Shown: positions 1-11,335 of the stretch, in pieces
Layout: each line of letters begins with the position of its first letter
Numbering within the stretch: the first letter of the stretch is position 1
NCBI GenBank assembly: GCA_001600695.1
Contig: BCKQ01000009.1
Location: forward strand, 1-64,000
Length of the DNA: 64,000 nt
Reading direction: 5' to 3'
Origin: Ascoidea asiatica
Taxonomy: Eukaryota; Ascomycota; Saccharomycetes; Ascoideales; Ascoideaceae
Position numbers and translations under genes: made by a program
Notes under the pieces: model-generated
What the model was told of the DNA's origin: nothing
What the model saw: only the letters and a program-made list of their open reading frames with translations
The model's database searches: none

Positions 1-95
1 CATCCAACATCAACTGTCATCCAACATCAACTGTCATCCAACATCAACTGTCATCCAACATCAACTGTCATCCAACACCAACTGTCATCCAACAT
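1..95. repeat. 17-bp tandem repeat at the left edge
   Basis: Five complete copies of a 17-bp unit (CATCCAACATCAACTGT) lie head to tail from base 1 to 85, followed by a 10-base partial copy. Copy five differs from the others by one T-to-C change. The C-rich strand reads 5' to 3' inward from the left edge, which is the orientation expected of a yeast telomere at a left chromosome end. A minisatellite cut by the window edge fits equally well. The sequence shows the repeat; its telomeric nature is inference. Confidence 0.9.
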
Positions 96-1416
96 ATATA
101 AGGAATAAAAAGGTTAAATCAAGGAACAGCTCTATGTAATATATATTGATAAGTTATTTATTATTTAGGATGAATAGATATTATTATATTTCTTAATATT
201 CAAATTCAATCCAATAGTATAGTAAACCACAAACTTTTTAGTAAAATACAAATTTTAAAATGTCTAATTTAGAGGAGGGTAATTATCAATAATATGTAAG
301 TTTGTATCCTCGATTGGAAATGGGTATTATTAATTTACGAGACTCCCCAAGTTTTGAAACGGATTTGGTTTGTGACCCGAAATCCTTCTAACCCGAAACA
401 GGAATGGCTGAGGGAAATGTGTGCGCCCGTTGTACCCCAAAATAAAATCTCGGAAAATATTAAAAATTTAAATTCCGTTTCAAGAGGGACAAATAAAATA
501 TTGCCGTGAGATAATTATTGGTAAATTTTCGAACATTTTGGGGTGCTATTTAGTTTTTCTGCCAGTATAGCGCTTCACCAAAAACAACAACACAATTCTG
601 AATTAAAAAAAAGTCTTCAAGCAATTAAAATATTTCGAGGTAAAAACTGTTAAAGATAATGTATTGCTTTACCAACAAAAAAATAAAAAAAAATATAAAA
701 AAACTTAGCAAATTCATAATGCATAGGAATATAAAAAATAAAAGATGGAAGCCTTTCAAAGAAACAAAAAATATAATAAAATGGAAAAAATTGTAAAGTT
801 TTCTTAATACAATACTATCAATATCAAATTATTGGACGAATTATAAGTTAAATAAGTATAATTAACTAAAATCTGAATACAGAAAATTGATGAATGAATT
901 ATTCTATTTAATTCAATGATTTTAAAAAAAAAATTATTTAAATAAGTAAAATGATAGAATTATTTTCATGATCTTTATATTCATCAAATTTAATACGAGA
1001 TAAATTTCAGGTAGCATCTGGTATGTTATTTTCAACGGTAGCGTGAAACAAATGACAATTAAGAAAAGAATCTGAAATTGTTTCAAGCAAATTATCTTTA
1101 TTCTTGTTTTTTATGGATTTTTAGTCCTAGTATTCTTAGCAGTAGTAGGATAGGTATTATCTGCGTGAGACAAAGAACTATTTGGCTTTAAAGAAAAAAA
1201 TTAAAGGCTTTTACATTACAACTGGCTAGCTGATTAGCACGAAAGTTGTTTTTGGGAAAGGTTTTTTTTTATTAGAATTTGAAACTTCTTTCACTTTTAA
1301 AAGTATTTGTATTTTATTATCAAAATTTTAGTTAATGATAAAATGTAAAAAAGGAGAATCATTATTTTGATTCTTATCTACAATACATTTTTACTTTTTA
1401 AATTGCCAGAATATAG
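96..1416. other. intergenic region, no gene recognised
   Basis: This stretch is AT-rich with scattered stops in every frame. A somewhat GC-richer patch lies at about 330-590. I see no open frame, tRNA or transposon. It may hold more eroded parts of the permease relic that follows, but I could not align any. Confidence 0.5.
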
Positions 1417-1643
1417 GTCGTTAAAGATTTTTTTTCGAGATTATCTCATGTTATTAGATCGTTTTCAATTTTTATTGGGAGTTTTATTTTAAAAAAAACT
1501 TTATTAAATCAGAAGATGCAGACCTTACAACAAGATTAAAAGAAAATGAATATCGTAAAGGAGAATATTTTGCAGAATTAAACTCAGGAAATAAGAAAAA
1601 GGAATTGAGATTTAATACAATACCAGCTGTGTTTTTTGGTTAA
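1417..1643 (+). pseudogene. relic of an amino-acid permease C-terminus
   Basis: The frame at 1509-1643 encodes 44 residues and a stop. It aligns without gaps to the last 44 residues of the intact permease at 40227-41903, with 27 identities; shared blocks include EDADLTT, EYFAEL and NKKK. Upstream, in a shifted frame from about 1417, VVKDF and IFIG match the segment just before that tail in the intact gene. The rest of the gene is missing or unrecognisable and at least one frameshift separates the two parts. It is therefore a decayed paralogue and not an exon. The similarity is read directly from the window; the duplication history is inferred. Confidence 0.85.
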
Positions 1644-2331
1644 TATATATTTCTAACCTTTTTCTCTTTCACCTTTTAACAGTTTAATTTTTTTTGCTTT
1701 TTCTCTTTTTTACTTTTTCTGCAAAAAGTTTGATTCATATATTTTTGAGTATTTACATCTAATTTTATATTTTATATTTTATATCTATCGTTAATATTTA
1801 TATTAAAACATATAATTAGGATAAATTTTCGTTTTCTCAATAATTAATTTGTATCATCTGTAACTGAAGTCGTAGTACATTTTTTTTTTATATCGATACT
1901 CTCTAAACAAAGATGGTCTCGATCCCAGGACCATCATTCTGGAATCTCTTTTACAGAAAAGTAACTGCCGCTTGCACATCCACACCCATTGGTTTATCAT
2001 TTTGAATGTGGCAAACAATTGTGGCAAGAGCCCGCGTTACTACAATAAAAATAGTCACCTGCCTCGAGCGAGTTTAGCAAGAACGGCAATAACAACTGAA
2101 TCTGAGAATTAAACCTCAAATTCAGGCTTTTTTCCAGTCTTTAGCCAGTCTTTTCCAGGTCGAAATAGAAATAAAGAGGAGTGGAAAGCATCCAGCTACA
2201 ACCCTCAAGAGACAATCAGACAATCAGAAAAACAGACAATCTAATCACACAGACACCAGATAAACAAACACAGACCAGACACAAACCAGACCAGACACAA
2301 ACCAGACCATTGCAAACTGCCACTCCCAACA
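1644..2331. promoter_or_regulatory. upstream region of STH1
   Basis: About 690 bases separate the permease relic from the STH1 start. The first half is T-rich. The part from about 1915 to 2330 is richer in G and C, and its last 120 bases are C/A-rich, like the untranslated leader of an expressed yeast gene. No specific factor site is called. Confidence 0.4.
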
Positions 2332-5300
2332 ATGACCACCTCCAACTCACTTTCAGATAAAAGTGCTCTTTCAACTCGGCTAGTCCGACCACAGCAGCAG
2401 CAGCAGCAGCAACATCATCCTCAACAAATACAGCAAGTACAACATCAGTCTTCAACTGTTCCTCATAGTCAAGCTGCGACCAGTGCCAATTCATTGTCTA
2501 GATCCAATGATACCTCCAAGATATCTGCAAATACAGTGAATAGATCTCAAAATAGTAATCAAACCACCATTAACAATAGCAATAATAATATAAACAACCA
2601 TAATGTTAATGATAATAAAAATCCCAATCCTGCTAGAAACTTATTGAATAATAGTACTTTTATTGATAGTATTGCAAAAAATTTAACTGGTAATAAACTA
2701 TCTGATGATAATTATTTAAGATTATTAAAAGAACAATTATTACAAAGTGATTTAAAATTTTCTTTAAATGATATTAATTTCTTAAATCAACAAATTATTA
2801 AAAGTTTTCAAAGAAATATTAAATTCAATAATAATACTAATAATATCAATAATATCAATCATATGCAACCCATAAAACAAAAACCAATAAATAAACCAGT
2901 AAATAAACCAAGTCAAAAACAAATTCAAAAACCTATTCATAAACCTATTCATAAACCTAATTTAATTCAAAAACCTTTACCTTCAATTCCATATCCTATA
3001 TCTCCTGATGAAATTCATACTTTATTATTAGAATATCAAAATCTATATACTATTATTCAAAAAAATATTCATCCAAATTCTCAAAATTCTTTAAAACTAA
3101 AAGCGTATGAAAACTTGTTCTTAAATTTATCAAATAATCATTTATATTATATTTATATTCAAAAATTTTTAAACAATTTATATTCAAATAGTATAGATAA
3201 TAATAATACTCAAAATAATAGTATTGATATAAATTTATTAAAATCTCAAATAATTTCTTTTCAATTATTATCTTATGATTTAGATTTACCTTTCAGTTTA
3301 ATTAATTCTTTAAATAATAATAATAATAAAACTAATAATAACATAAAGAACAATAATTATGATAATAGTGAAAAAATTGATTTAAATAAAGTAGTCTTAA
3401 ATCATGATATTTTATCTGATTTTGAAAAACGTGCTTATATAATCTCTAATATAAATAATGAAAATTCTATTCAAAATTTAAAGAATTTGAATAGTTTGAA
3501 TAACTTAAATTCAAAATACTCTGAGTTAAAAATCAACAATAAAATTAACGAAAGGATTTCTGAATTAGAAAATCTTCCTTCAAATTTATCTACTTTGAAT
3601 TTCAATGATTTATTGATCTCTAATTTATCAAATAATAAAAATTCTTTAAAGAAAATTGATGATCTAAAGAAAAAAGCTTTAATTGAATTAAAATCTTTGA
3701 AATTATTATCAAAACAAAAATCTATCAAAAATAAATTATTATCAATTATAGCTACAAATGAAAAATTAATTCCTTACCCACAAGATAGTGTATATACATT
3801 GAAAAGTAAATTCAATTTAACTCTATCAAATTCAATTTACAGAGAAAGATTTTTAAAAGTAAAAATTCCAGCTCCTCAAACCGCACGATTTGCTGAACAA
3901 TTAGAAGAAAAACAAAGGAAAGAAAAACAACAACTTGAATATTCTTTAAGATTAAGAAAAATAAGTAAAACTTTAGTTAATATTGATGGAATTTTAATTA
4001 AAAGATCAAAAAAAGAGCCAAAAAGATTATCAATGATTAAAACTTTCAATCAATTTCATTCTCAAACTGAAAAAGATGAATCAAGAAAAACCGAAAAAAA
4101 TGCCAGAGAAAGATTAAAAGCTTTAAAAGCAAATGATGAAGAAGCTTATTTAAAATTATTAAATCAAACAAAAGATACAAGAATTACCCATTTATTAAAA
4201 CAAACAAATTCTTTTTTAGATACTTTAGCTCAAGCTGTTAAAGTTCAACAAAATGAATCAAAAATAAAACATGATACTATTTCTGAATCTATATCTGATC
4301 ATGAATTAGAACAAGAGATGAATGAAGTTAAAGAAAATGATAATGATGAAGATAAAGGTGAGAATGAATATTATAAAGTTGCTCATAAAGTTAAAGAAAA
4401 AGTTACTAAACAGCCAACTATGCTTATTGGTGGAACTTTAAAAGAATATCAAGTTAAAGGTTTAGAATGGATGGTTTCTTTGTTTAATAATCATCTTAAT
4501 GGTATTTTAGCAGATGAAATGGGTCTTGGTAAAACAATTCAATCAATTTCATTAATTGCTTATCTAATTGAATCAAAAAAACAACCAGGGCCTTATTTAG
4601 TTTTAGTTCCTTTATCAACTATAACTAATTGGACTTTAGAATTCGAGAAATGGGCTCCAAATATCAAAAAAATTGTTTATAAAGGTACTCCACCACAAAG
4701 AAAATTATTACAACATCAAATTAGAATGGGTAATTTTCAAGTTTTATTGACTACTTATGAATACGTTATTAAAGATAAAGCATTGTTATCAAAATTTGAT
4801 TGGGTTCATATGATTATAGATGAAGGTCATAGAATGAAGAATGCTCAATCAAAATTATCTTTCACTTTAACTCATTACTATAAAACTAGAAATAGACTTA
4901 TTTTAACAGGAACTCCTTTACAAAATAATTTACCGGAATTATGGGCTCTTTTAAATTTCGTTTTGCCTAAAATCTTCAATTCTGTTAAAACCTTTGATGA
5001 ATGGTTCAATACTCCTTTTGCTAATACAGGCTCCCAAGATAAAATGGAATTAACTGAAGAAGAAACTTTATTAGTTATAAGAAGATTACATAAAGTTCTT
5101 AGACCCTTTTTATTGAGAAGATTAAAAAAAGATGTTGAAAAGGACTTACCCGATAAAGTTGAAAAAGTTGTTAAGTGTAAATTATCCGCTTTACAGGAAA
5201 GTTTGTATCAGCAAATATTGAAATATAATGCATTAGTTATTGGTGATGATTCTAAAGGAAATCATAAAGCTGGAATTAAGGGACTCAATAATAAAGTTAT

Positions 5301-6972
5301 GCAATTGAGAAAAATTTGTAATCATCCATTTGTTTTTGAAGAAGTTGAAAACGTTGTTAATCCAGCTCGTGTTAATAATAATATGCTTTGGAGAACAGCT
5401 GGAAAATTTGAATTATTGGATAGACTTTTACCTAAGTTAAAAGCAAGTAATCATAAGGTTTTGATATTTTTTCAAATGACTCAAGTTATGGATATTATGG
5501 AAGATTATCTTAGATTAAAAGATTTAAGTTACCTCCGATTAGATGGATCTACCAAAGCTGATGATAGGCAAGTTATGTTAAAATCATTTAACAGACCAGA
5601 CTCAGGATATTTTGCATTTTTACTTTCCACAAGAGCTGGTGGATTAGGTTTAAATCTTCAAAGTGCAGACACTGTTATTATTTTTGATACCGATTGGAAT
5701 CCGCATCAAGATTTACAGGCTCAAGATAGAGCCCATAGAATTGGTCAAAAAAATGAGGTAAGAATTTTAAGATTAATTACTACGGGCTCGGTGGAGGAGG
5801 CAATCTTAAAGCGTGCACATCAAAAATTGGATATAGATGGAAAAGTTATCCAAGCTGGAAAATTTGATAATAAATCTACGGCTGAAGAACAGGAAGCATA
5901 TTTGAGGCGTCTATTAGAAAGTGAAGAGATGAAGAAAAATGGTGAATTCGAAGAGGATGAGGATCTAGATGATGATGAGTTAAATGAAGTTTTAGCAAGA
6001 AGTGAAGAGGAAAAGGTCTTGTTCAATCAAATGGATATAGAGAGGATTACTTCGGCAAAGATAGAGGCTAGAGAGAATAATGATGGTGTGATAATACCTA
6101 GATTAATGGTAAAGGAAGAACTACCTTTAGTATTGACTGAGAAATATGTCTCGATTCAATTGAAGCCAAAAAAAGAAGTCATTGGAAGAATTAGACAAAG
6201 AAAAGATGTTATTTATGATGACGGTTTAACCGAAGCTCAATTTCTAGCTGCTATTGATGATGACGAGGGTGAGCCTTTGGAAGAGGTAGTCAAAAAGAAG
6301 CAAGAATCACTAGAGAAACGAAGAAACAAAAGAATTCATAGACTTGAAGAACTGAATAAAGAAGTCGAAGAAGCGAATAATATGGAGCACGATGGTGATT
6401 TTGAAATTGATGCTCAAGTTAAAAAGGTCGAACCTGAAAGTCCGATTATGAAGGAACTATTTCAAAATGGAAAGAAAAGGGCTAGAAGGTCTACACGAAA
6501 TAGTACGCCGCCTTCTATTGACGGAAACATTGTTAACTCTCAGGAGTCAGACTCAAATATACTTACAAGAAAAGGAAGAAAGCGAAGAAGAGTGTCTAAA
6601 AAGGGCATTCCCGTAGTAAAAGAAGAAGATTCAATTGTTAATGTTAATATAAAAGCACTGGCCCTTCTAAAAGAGATCAAGAGGCTTACATCGAAAGTTG
6701 ATAACCATCAAAGAGCAGAATTATTTCTTGAGCTACCTTCGAAAGACTTATATCCTGATTATTACACCATTATCAAGAAGCCAATAAGCATCAAAGAGCT
6801 CGAGGAAAACATTGATAATCGCTTATATTCTACTTTTGAGGATTTTATAGAAGATTTGAAGCTAATGCTATTGAATGCTAAAACCTATAATGAACCTGAT
6901 TCCTTGGTATTTGAAGATGCTGAAATGATGGAGGAGTTTGCTGATAAAAAGATTTTAGAAATAGGTAACTAA
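2332..6972 (+). CDS. STH1: RSC chromatin-remodelling ATPase, Sth1/Snf2 family
   Basis: Encodes the ATP-driven DNA translocase of a SWI/SNF-type remodeller, which slides and ejects nucleosomes. The 1546 residues hold a Gln/Asn-rich N-terminus with a polyQ run near residue 24, and an HSA-type basic helix near 520 that binds actin-related proteins. The SNF2 helicase follows from about residue 700, with GLGKT at about 731, DEGH at about 830 and a HRIGQ-containing motif VI at about 1136. A SnAC-like acidic segment, basic KRR clusters and a C-terminal bromodomain (about 1440-1543) complete it. Two features favour Sth1 (RSC) over Snf2. One is the GRIRQ...YDDGLTE block after the helicase, which Sth1 has. 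The other is the KFDNKSTAEEQEA stretch, where Snf2 has SEEQEA. It is longer than S. cerevisiae Sth1 (1359) because of Asn-rich N-terminal sequence. The start is the first ATG of the frame. A paralogous Snf2 is presumably elsewhere. Confidence 0.93.
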   Translation: MTTSNSLSDKSALSTRLVRPQQQQQQQHHPQQIQQVQHQSSTVPHSQAATSANSLSRSNDTSKISANTVNRSQNSNQTTINNSNNNINNHNVNDNKNPNPARNLLNNSTFIDSIAKNLTGNKLSDDNYLRLLKEQLLQSDLKFSLNDINFLNQQIIKSFQRNIKFNNNTNNINNINHMQPIKQKPINKPVNKPSQKQIQKPIHKPIHKPNLIQKPLPSIPYPISPDEIHTLLLEYQNLYTIIQKNIHPNSQNSLKLKAYENLFLNLSNNHLYYIYIQKFLNNLYSNSIDNNNTQNNSIDINLLKSQIISFQLLSYDLDLPFSLINSLNNNNNKTNNNIKNNNYDNSEKIDLNKVVLNHDILSDFEKRAYIISNINNENSIQNLKNLNSLNNLNSKYSELKINNKINERISELENLPSNLSTLNFNDLLISNLSNNKNSLKKIDDLKKKALIELKSLKLLSKQKSIKNKLLSIIATNEKLIPYPQDSVYTLKSKFNLTLSNSIYRERFLKVKIPAPQTARFAEQLEEKQRKEKQQLEYSLRLRKISKTLVNIDGILIKRSKKEPKRLSMIKTFNQFHSQTEKDESRKTEKNARERLKALKANDEEAYLKLLNQTKDTRITHLLKQTNSFLDTLAQAVKVQQNESKIKHDTISESISDHELEQEMNEVKENDNDEDKGENEYYKVAHKVKEKVTKQPTMLIGGTLKEYQVKGLEWMVSLFNNHLNGILADEMGLGKTIQSISLIAYLIESKKQPGPYLVLVPLSTITNWTLEFEKWAPNIKKIVYKGTPPQRKLLQHQIRMGNFQVLLTTYEYVIKDKALLSKFDWVHMIIDEGHRMKNAQSKLSFTLTHYYKTRNRLILTGTPLQNNLPELWALLNFVLPKIFNSVKTFDEWFNTPFANTGSQDKMELTEEETLLVIRRLHKVLRPFLLRRLKKDVEKDLPDKVEKVVKCKLSALQESLYQQILKYNALVIGDDSKGNHKAGIKGLNNKVMQLRKICNHPFVFEEVENVVNPARVNNNMLWRTAGKFELLDRLLPKLKASNHKVLIFFQMTQVMDIMEDYLRLKDLSYLRLDGSTKADDRQVMLKSFNRPDSGYFAFLLSTRAGGLGLNLQSADTVIIFDTDWNPHQDLQAQDRAHRIGQKNEVRILRLITTGSVEEAILKRAHQKLDIDGKVIQAGKFDNKSTAEEQEAYLRRLLESEEMKKNGEFEEDEDLDDDELNEVLARSEEEKVLFNQMDIERITSAKIEARENNDGVIIPRLMVKEELPLVLTEKYVSIQLKPKKEVIGRIRQRKDVIYDDGLTEAQFLAAIDDDEGEPLEEVVKKKQESLEKRRNKRIHRLEELNKEVEEANNMEHDGDFEIDAQVKKVEPESPIMKELFQNGKKRARRSTRNSTPPSIDGNIVNSQESDSNILTRKGRKRRRVSKKGIPVVKEEDSIVNVNIKALALLKEIKRLTSKVDNHQRAELFLELPSKDLYPDYYTIIKKPISIKELEENIDNRLYSTFEDFIEDLKLMLLNAKTYNEPDSLVFEDAEMMEEFADKKILEIGN

Positions 6973-7202
6973 AGATGAGAATCAAAATAGTTTTGCATTA
7001 TTCTTAAGTATTTTTATGATGTACAATAATATGTATGATAGATAGTATGGGGTAAATGAAAATATATATTTATAAAGACTACTTACTGTATACAAACTAA
7101 TTTCTACTTTAAAACTTCTAAGTATTTGGTTTCTAACTATTTTACTTATGCTGGTGTTTTTTTTATAAAAATTTCAATAATAAAAAAAAATAAAAAATAA
7201 AT

Positions 7203-9407
7203 TTATAAAACATTGTCATTTCTCTTTTCTTCTTTCAATTTTAACAATTTAGGAATAACATCTTCTAAAGAAATCATTTCATTTTTTGATTGTAGATCTT
7301 GAATGTCACGATTTCTAATATTGACTGCATTTGCTTCTTGTTCTTGTTCACCAACAATGAAAATGAAATTATACTTTAACATTTGACCACTTCTTATTTT
7401 TTTCTGTAAAGTGTTACCAGATAAATCAACATCAGCCCAATAGTTAAGGTCTATTTTCAATTTTTGTTGAACTTTTTGAGCATAATCAAAATATTTTACT
7501 CCAACAGGAACAACTAAAATTTGTCTTGGAGATAACCAAAAAGGCCATTTTCCTGCAAAATGTTCAGTTAAAACAGCAGTCATTCTTTCAATAGAACCAT
7601 ATATTGCTCTATGAATCATTACTGGTCTTGCCATTTTTCCAGAACCATCATCTCTATATTCTAAACCAAATCTATTAGGTAATTGAAAATCTAATTGAAT
7701 TGTTGCACATTGATGCCATCTTCTTAAGGCGTCAGAAATCATAATATCAATTTTTGGACCATAAAAAGCTCCATCACCTTCATTAATTTCCCAATTACCA
7801 CCCCAAGCATTTAAACTTTTAGCTAATTTAGCTTCAGCGTTATTCCAAGTTTCAATTTCACCAACATATTTTTCAGGTCTTGTTGATAATTCCATTTTAA
7901 ATTCAAAACCAAAAATCCCATAAATATATTGAAGAAAATCGAAAATATTTGAAATTTCACTACCAATTTGATCTTCAGTACAAAATATATGAGCATCATC
8001 TTGTTGAAATCTTCTAACTCTTGTTAAACCGGATAGAGCACCGGAAAATTCATTTCTATGAATTACACCAAAATCTGCAACTCTCCAAGGTAATTCACGA
8101 TAAGATCTTTCTCTTGATTTAAACATAAGACAATGACCAGGACAATTCATTGGCTTTAAACCAAAATGTTCTTTTTCAACATCGAAAGTAAACATATTTT
8201 CTTTATAATTACCCCAATGACCAGAAATTTCCCATAATTTTGAATTAAACATATTTGGAGTAATAACTTCTTCATAACCTCTTTTAATATATTGAGATCT
8301 TAATAATTGAAGTAAAGTATTATAAATTCTAGTACCATGAGGTAACCAAAAACATGAACCTGGGGACATTTCATTAAACATAAATAATTCTTGTTCTTTA
8401 CCAATTTTTCTATGATCTCGTGAAGCAGCTTCAGCTAAAAATTTTAAATGAGAATCCATTAATTTTTTATCAGGAAATGAAATACCATAAATACGTTGTA
8501 AAGAATCATTATTTGAATCACCAAGAAAATAACAAGAAGAATTTTTTAATAACTTGAAAGCTTTAATTTTACCAGTATGAGGGATATGAGGACCTATACA
8601 TAAATCAATTAATGGACCACATCTATAAACAGTTGTTGAAGAGCCATCAGGAACTTTAGTTTGAACTAAATAAGTTTTATATTTTGAATAACTAAACATT
8701 TTTAATAAATTTTCTTTTGATATTACTAATCTTTCAAATTTTTGTTTTTGTTTAATAACATTTTTAGCAAATGATTCTAAGACGGGAAAATCAGATTGAG
8801 AAACTGCATTTTTTTCATTATTATTTAAAGAAAATTCATAAAAAAAACCATCTTTAGTTGGAGGACCTAAACAAATTAAAGCACCAAGATTACATTCACA
8901 AGATTCACCAAGTACATGAGCAGAAGAATGCCAGAATACTTTTTTACCTTCATCAGAATCAAAATCATAAAAACTTAAACTACAAGAAAATTCAAAAGGT
9001 CTTTCTAAATCCCATAATTGACCATTAACTTTTGAAATACATTGTCTTTCAGAAAAAGATTTTCCAATTGATTTAGCAATATCCATAGGAGTTGATTCCC
9101 AAGAAATAGCATCTTTTATTGTACCATCTTTTAAAGTAATTTGAATATTTTCATGATTTTTTGAAGAAACTTCATCATCATATTCTTTTTTTAACTGATC
9201 AAATAATTGAATTCTTGAATCAATAAATTCAGGTTGTGGATCAATAAATAAATTATTTCTTTGATTATTATTGGATTTAGATTTGGATTTGGATTTTGTA
9301 TTTGTATTTGTTTTTTTTTCAGTGATATTTAAATTATCAAGTTTTTCATTGAGTTTTTCTTCAATTTTTTGGTCAATTGGTTGATCGACTGGACAATCTG
9401 AACACAT
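7203..9407 (-). CDS. THS1: threonyl-tRNA synthetase, cytosolic
   Basis: Charges tRNA-Thr with threonine in the cytosol. At 734 residues it matches the usual length of the yeast enzyme. In order it shows a low-complexity N-terminus, a TGS domain (ITLKDGTI... near residue 90), an editing domain with the HSSAH motif near 160 and [10 protein letters not shown] near 270, and the class II catalytic core. The core has motif 1 around [16 protein letters not shown] from residue 420 (a zinc ligand), motif 2 [11 protein letters not shown] and motif 3 [13 protein letters not shown]-terminal HGTP anticodon-binding domain follows ([10 protein letters not shown]). There is no clear mitochondrial presequence, so this is the cytosolic enzyme. 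It ends 231 bases from the convergent STH1 stop. Confidence 0.97.
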   Translation of the reverse strand: MCSDCPVDQPIDQKIEEKLNEKLDNLNITEKKTNTNTKSKSKSKSNNNQRNNLFIDPQPEFIDSRIQLFDQLKKEYDDEVSSKNHENIQITLKDGTIKDAISWESTPMDIAKSIGKSFSERQCISKVNGQLWDLERPFEFSCSLSFYDFDSDEGKKVFWHSSAHVLGESCECNLGALICLGPPTKDGFFYEFSLNNNEKNAVSQSDFPVLESFAKNVIKQKQKFERLVISKENLLKMFSYSKYKTYLVQTKVPDGSSTTVYRCGPLIDLCIGPHIPHTGKIKAFKLLKNSSCYFLGDSNNDSLQRIYGISFPDKKLMDSHLKFLAEAASRDHRKIGKEQELFMFNEMSPGSCFWLPHGTRIYNTLLQLLRSQYIKRGYEEVITPNMFNSKLWEISGHWGNYKENMFTFDVEKEHFGLKPMNCPGHCLMFKSRERSYRELPWRVADFGVIHRNEFSGALSGLTRVRRFQQDDAHIFCTEDQIGSEISNIFDFLQYIYGIFGFEFKMELSTRPEKYVGEIETWNNAEAKLAKSLNAWGGNWEINEGDGAFYGPKIDIMISDALRRWHQCATIQLDFQLPNRFGLEYRDDGSGKMARPVMIHRAIYGSIERMTAVLTEHFAGKWPFWLSPRQILVVPVGVKYFDYAQKVQQKLKIDLNYWADVDLSGNTLQKKIRSGQMLKYNFIFIVGEQEQEANAVNIRNRDIQDLQSKNEMISLEDVIPKLLKLKEEKRNDNVL

Positions 9408-10435
9408 TTTTCAGATGATTGAATATATATATATACTTTATATACTTATATAATTATATATTGGATATATTGTATAGATAAAAAGAGTTGGAAGTTTAAT
9501 AGTAATGAGTAATTAAAGATTGTTAATTGATAAATTATGGTTGAATTGGAGTGGAAATTGTGGAATAAGATTGTTAATAAATAAAAAAATTGAAAATATT
9601 TAAATTTATTGAAGTGAATAAATTAAAAATAATTGAGTTGATTGAGATAACGTAGTTTGTTACGTATCAATTGACCACCACTTGATAAAATTTTGGGGAA
9701 AGGCGCCCCAGAAACGCCACTGAGAGTCCCTTCAGTGATATTTTTTCTAGTGTAAACTTAGACTCACCAGAATTGAGCGTGGCGAAGTTAATGAGTCACC
9801 ATGTAAAAATATCAAGATAAAAGAAAGTCCGTAAGTTTGGCGACTTTAATGCACATGAACTAAATTTTAGTTTCAGTCATCTGACAAGCGAGAACGGACA
9901 ATTTGTTGCAATATGTAGGACAGTGAACTTCAACGACACTTACCACCTGGATAAGTGAAAAATGGCAAAGCTGTTGCGCGAATGTTTTGAATGTTGCTTT
10001 TCGTGTTGTTTTGCTGTTTATTTTTTTTCGTGTTGGTTTGGCAGTTGTTTCTTTCTTGTCTCTGCCTCTGACGCCGGCGCCTGAGAGAGTCGCGCCCTGA
10101 CTTGAACACGTGCCTTAGCCTGAGGAAAAGAGACGACTTCCTCCTCGTTTGTCGATTTTCGTTGCATCCTCAGTTCTTTTGAGATTTTTTTCTGTTCTTT
10201 TTTTATTATTTTCTGATTTCTTCTGTTCTTCTGCAACCAACGCTTTTCAAACAAATCCACAGAATCCTCTAAAAGCTTATCAAAACAATCTCAACTGCAA
10301 CTGCCTTCCCAAAGCCTTATCTCATTGGTTATTATTCTTTGTTATTGCTTATTTATTATTCATTAATTCTTTAATACTTTTTTCACTTATTTTCTTATTT
10401 TCTCATCTCATAGTAATTTCCTGTTTATCTCTAAA
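9408..10435. promoter_or_regulatory. divergent THS1 / SNF11 promoter region
   Basis: A 1.0-kb gap between divergent genes. The THS1-proximal part is very AT-rich; about 9650-10130 is a GC-richer island. It contains a CACGTG site at 10107-10112, the core recognised by Cbf1/Tye7-type bHLH factors. The SNF11 side is T-rich up to the ATG. A 96-codon open frame ending over the SNF11 start codon has no recognisable content and is not called. Confidence 0.5.
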
Positions 10436-11335
10436 ATGAATTCCAATACTCAAATTCTTAGTCAAAATAGCTCCCCTATGATTCATAATAATCTAAATAA
10501 TAATTTAAATAATAATGTCAATAACAATATCAATATCAATAATAACTTAAATAATGCTCCAAATCTTTCAAATAATTCAATCACCTCGAATCCAGAAATT
10601 ATCAGAAATTTAGATTTACAAAAACAAAGAGTTAAATTTTTACTAGAAATCAATACTTTATTAATCTATCAATCTCAAATTATTTTAGTTCAAAAATCAA
10701 AATTACAGTCTCAATTACAATCTCAATCTCAACCACAACCACAACCACAGTCTCAATTACAATTACAGAATAAAAATCTAGATGACTTATTGCAACATTT
10801 TCTTAAAAGAATTCATTCAAATCTTCAATGTATCAATGAATTATCAGAATTCTTGAAATCTATATTATCAAACTCTACTAATAATATTAATAATATCAAT
10901 AATATAATTAATAATTTCAAAAAATTGAATATATTTCCTTCAATTTTATTACCTCCTCCTTATGCAAGTAATGATTTGAATCAAAGATATTTAATTTTAC
11001 AAAAATTGTTCCCTGAAGCTTTACAACTTTTGAAAAGGCATGCTTTATCTTATCAAAAACAAATTCAACAACAGCAACAACAACAACAAAATTCAATCAA
11101 ATCTCCAATAGTTAAAAATCAATCCATGAATCAATCTATGAATCAAACAATAACCTCAAGTAATAATAATGATAACAATAATAATAATAATTTATTAAAT
11201 AGAGCTGCTCAATTAAGAATGTTCAATATTCAACAACAACAACAGCGACAGAATAATCAATATCAAAATTCAAATCAAAATAATTTAAACGCTAATAGAA
11301 ATTTGAACGCCAAAAATAATTTAAACTCCAATTAA
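10436..11335 (+). CDS. SNF11: SWI/SNF subunit, Snf11-like
   Basis: A 299-residue protein that is mostly Asn/Gln low-complexity sequence with two conserved islands. The first (about 66-90) contains KFLLEINTLLIYQSQIIL. The second (about 118-142) contains QFLKR-type sequence, here HFLKRIHSNLQCINEL, followed after a gap by LLPPPYAS and a helical end containing LQKLF. This order and wording matches, from memory, the small S. cerevisiae SWI/SNF subunit Snf11 (169 aa: LLHINSILL, FLKRVHANLQCI, LTPPQLA, LYLLLARVF). If correct it binds the Snf2 ATPase and stabilises SWI/SNF. The extra length is Asn and Gln runs. The polyQ runs near residues 211-218 and 265-270 are CAA/CAG-coded. The family call rests on short motifs only. 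Confidence 0.72.
   Translation: MNSNTQILSQNSSPMIHNNLNNNLNNNVNNNININNNLNNAPNLSNNSITSNPEIIRNLDLQKQRVKFLLEINTLLIYQSQIILVQKSKLQSQLQSQSQPQPQPQSQLQLQNKNLDDLLQHFLKRIHSNLQCINELSEFLKSILSNSTNNINNINNIINNFKKLNIFPSILLPPPYASNDLNQRYLILQKLFPEALQLLKRHALSYQKQIQQQQQQQQNSIKSPIVKNQSMNQSMNQTITSSNNNDNNNNNNLLNRAAQLRMFNIQQQQQRQNNQYQNSNQNNLNANRNLNAKNNLNSN

Noticed and set aside
3471-3728. Minus-strand Phe/Leu/Ser-rich frame inside STH1, and similar antisense frames in other genes
   Set aside because: Shadows of AT-rich coding sequence on the opposite strand.
10149-10439. 96-codon hydrophobic frame whose stop overlaps the SNF11 ATG
   Set aside because: T-rich leader translated as Phe/Leu; composition explains it and no motif is present.
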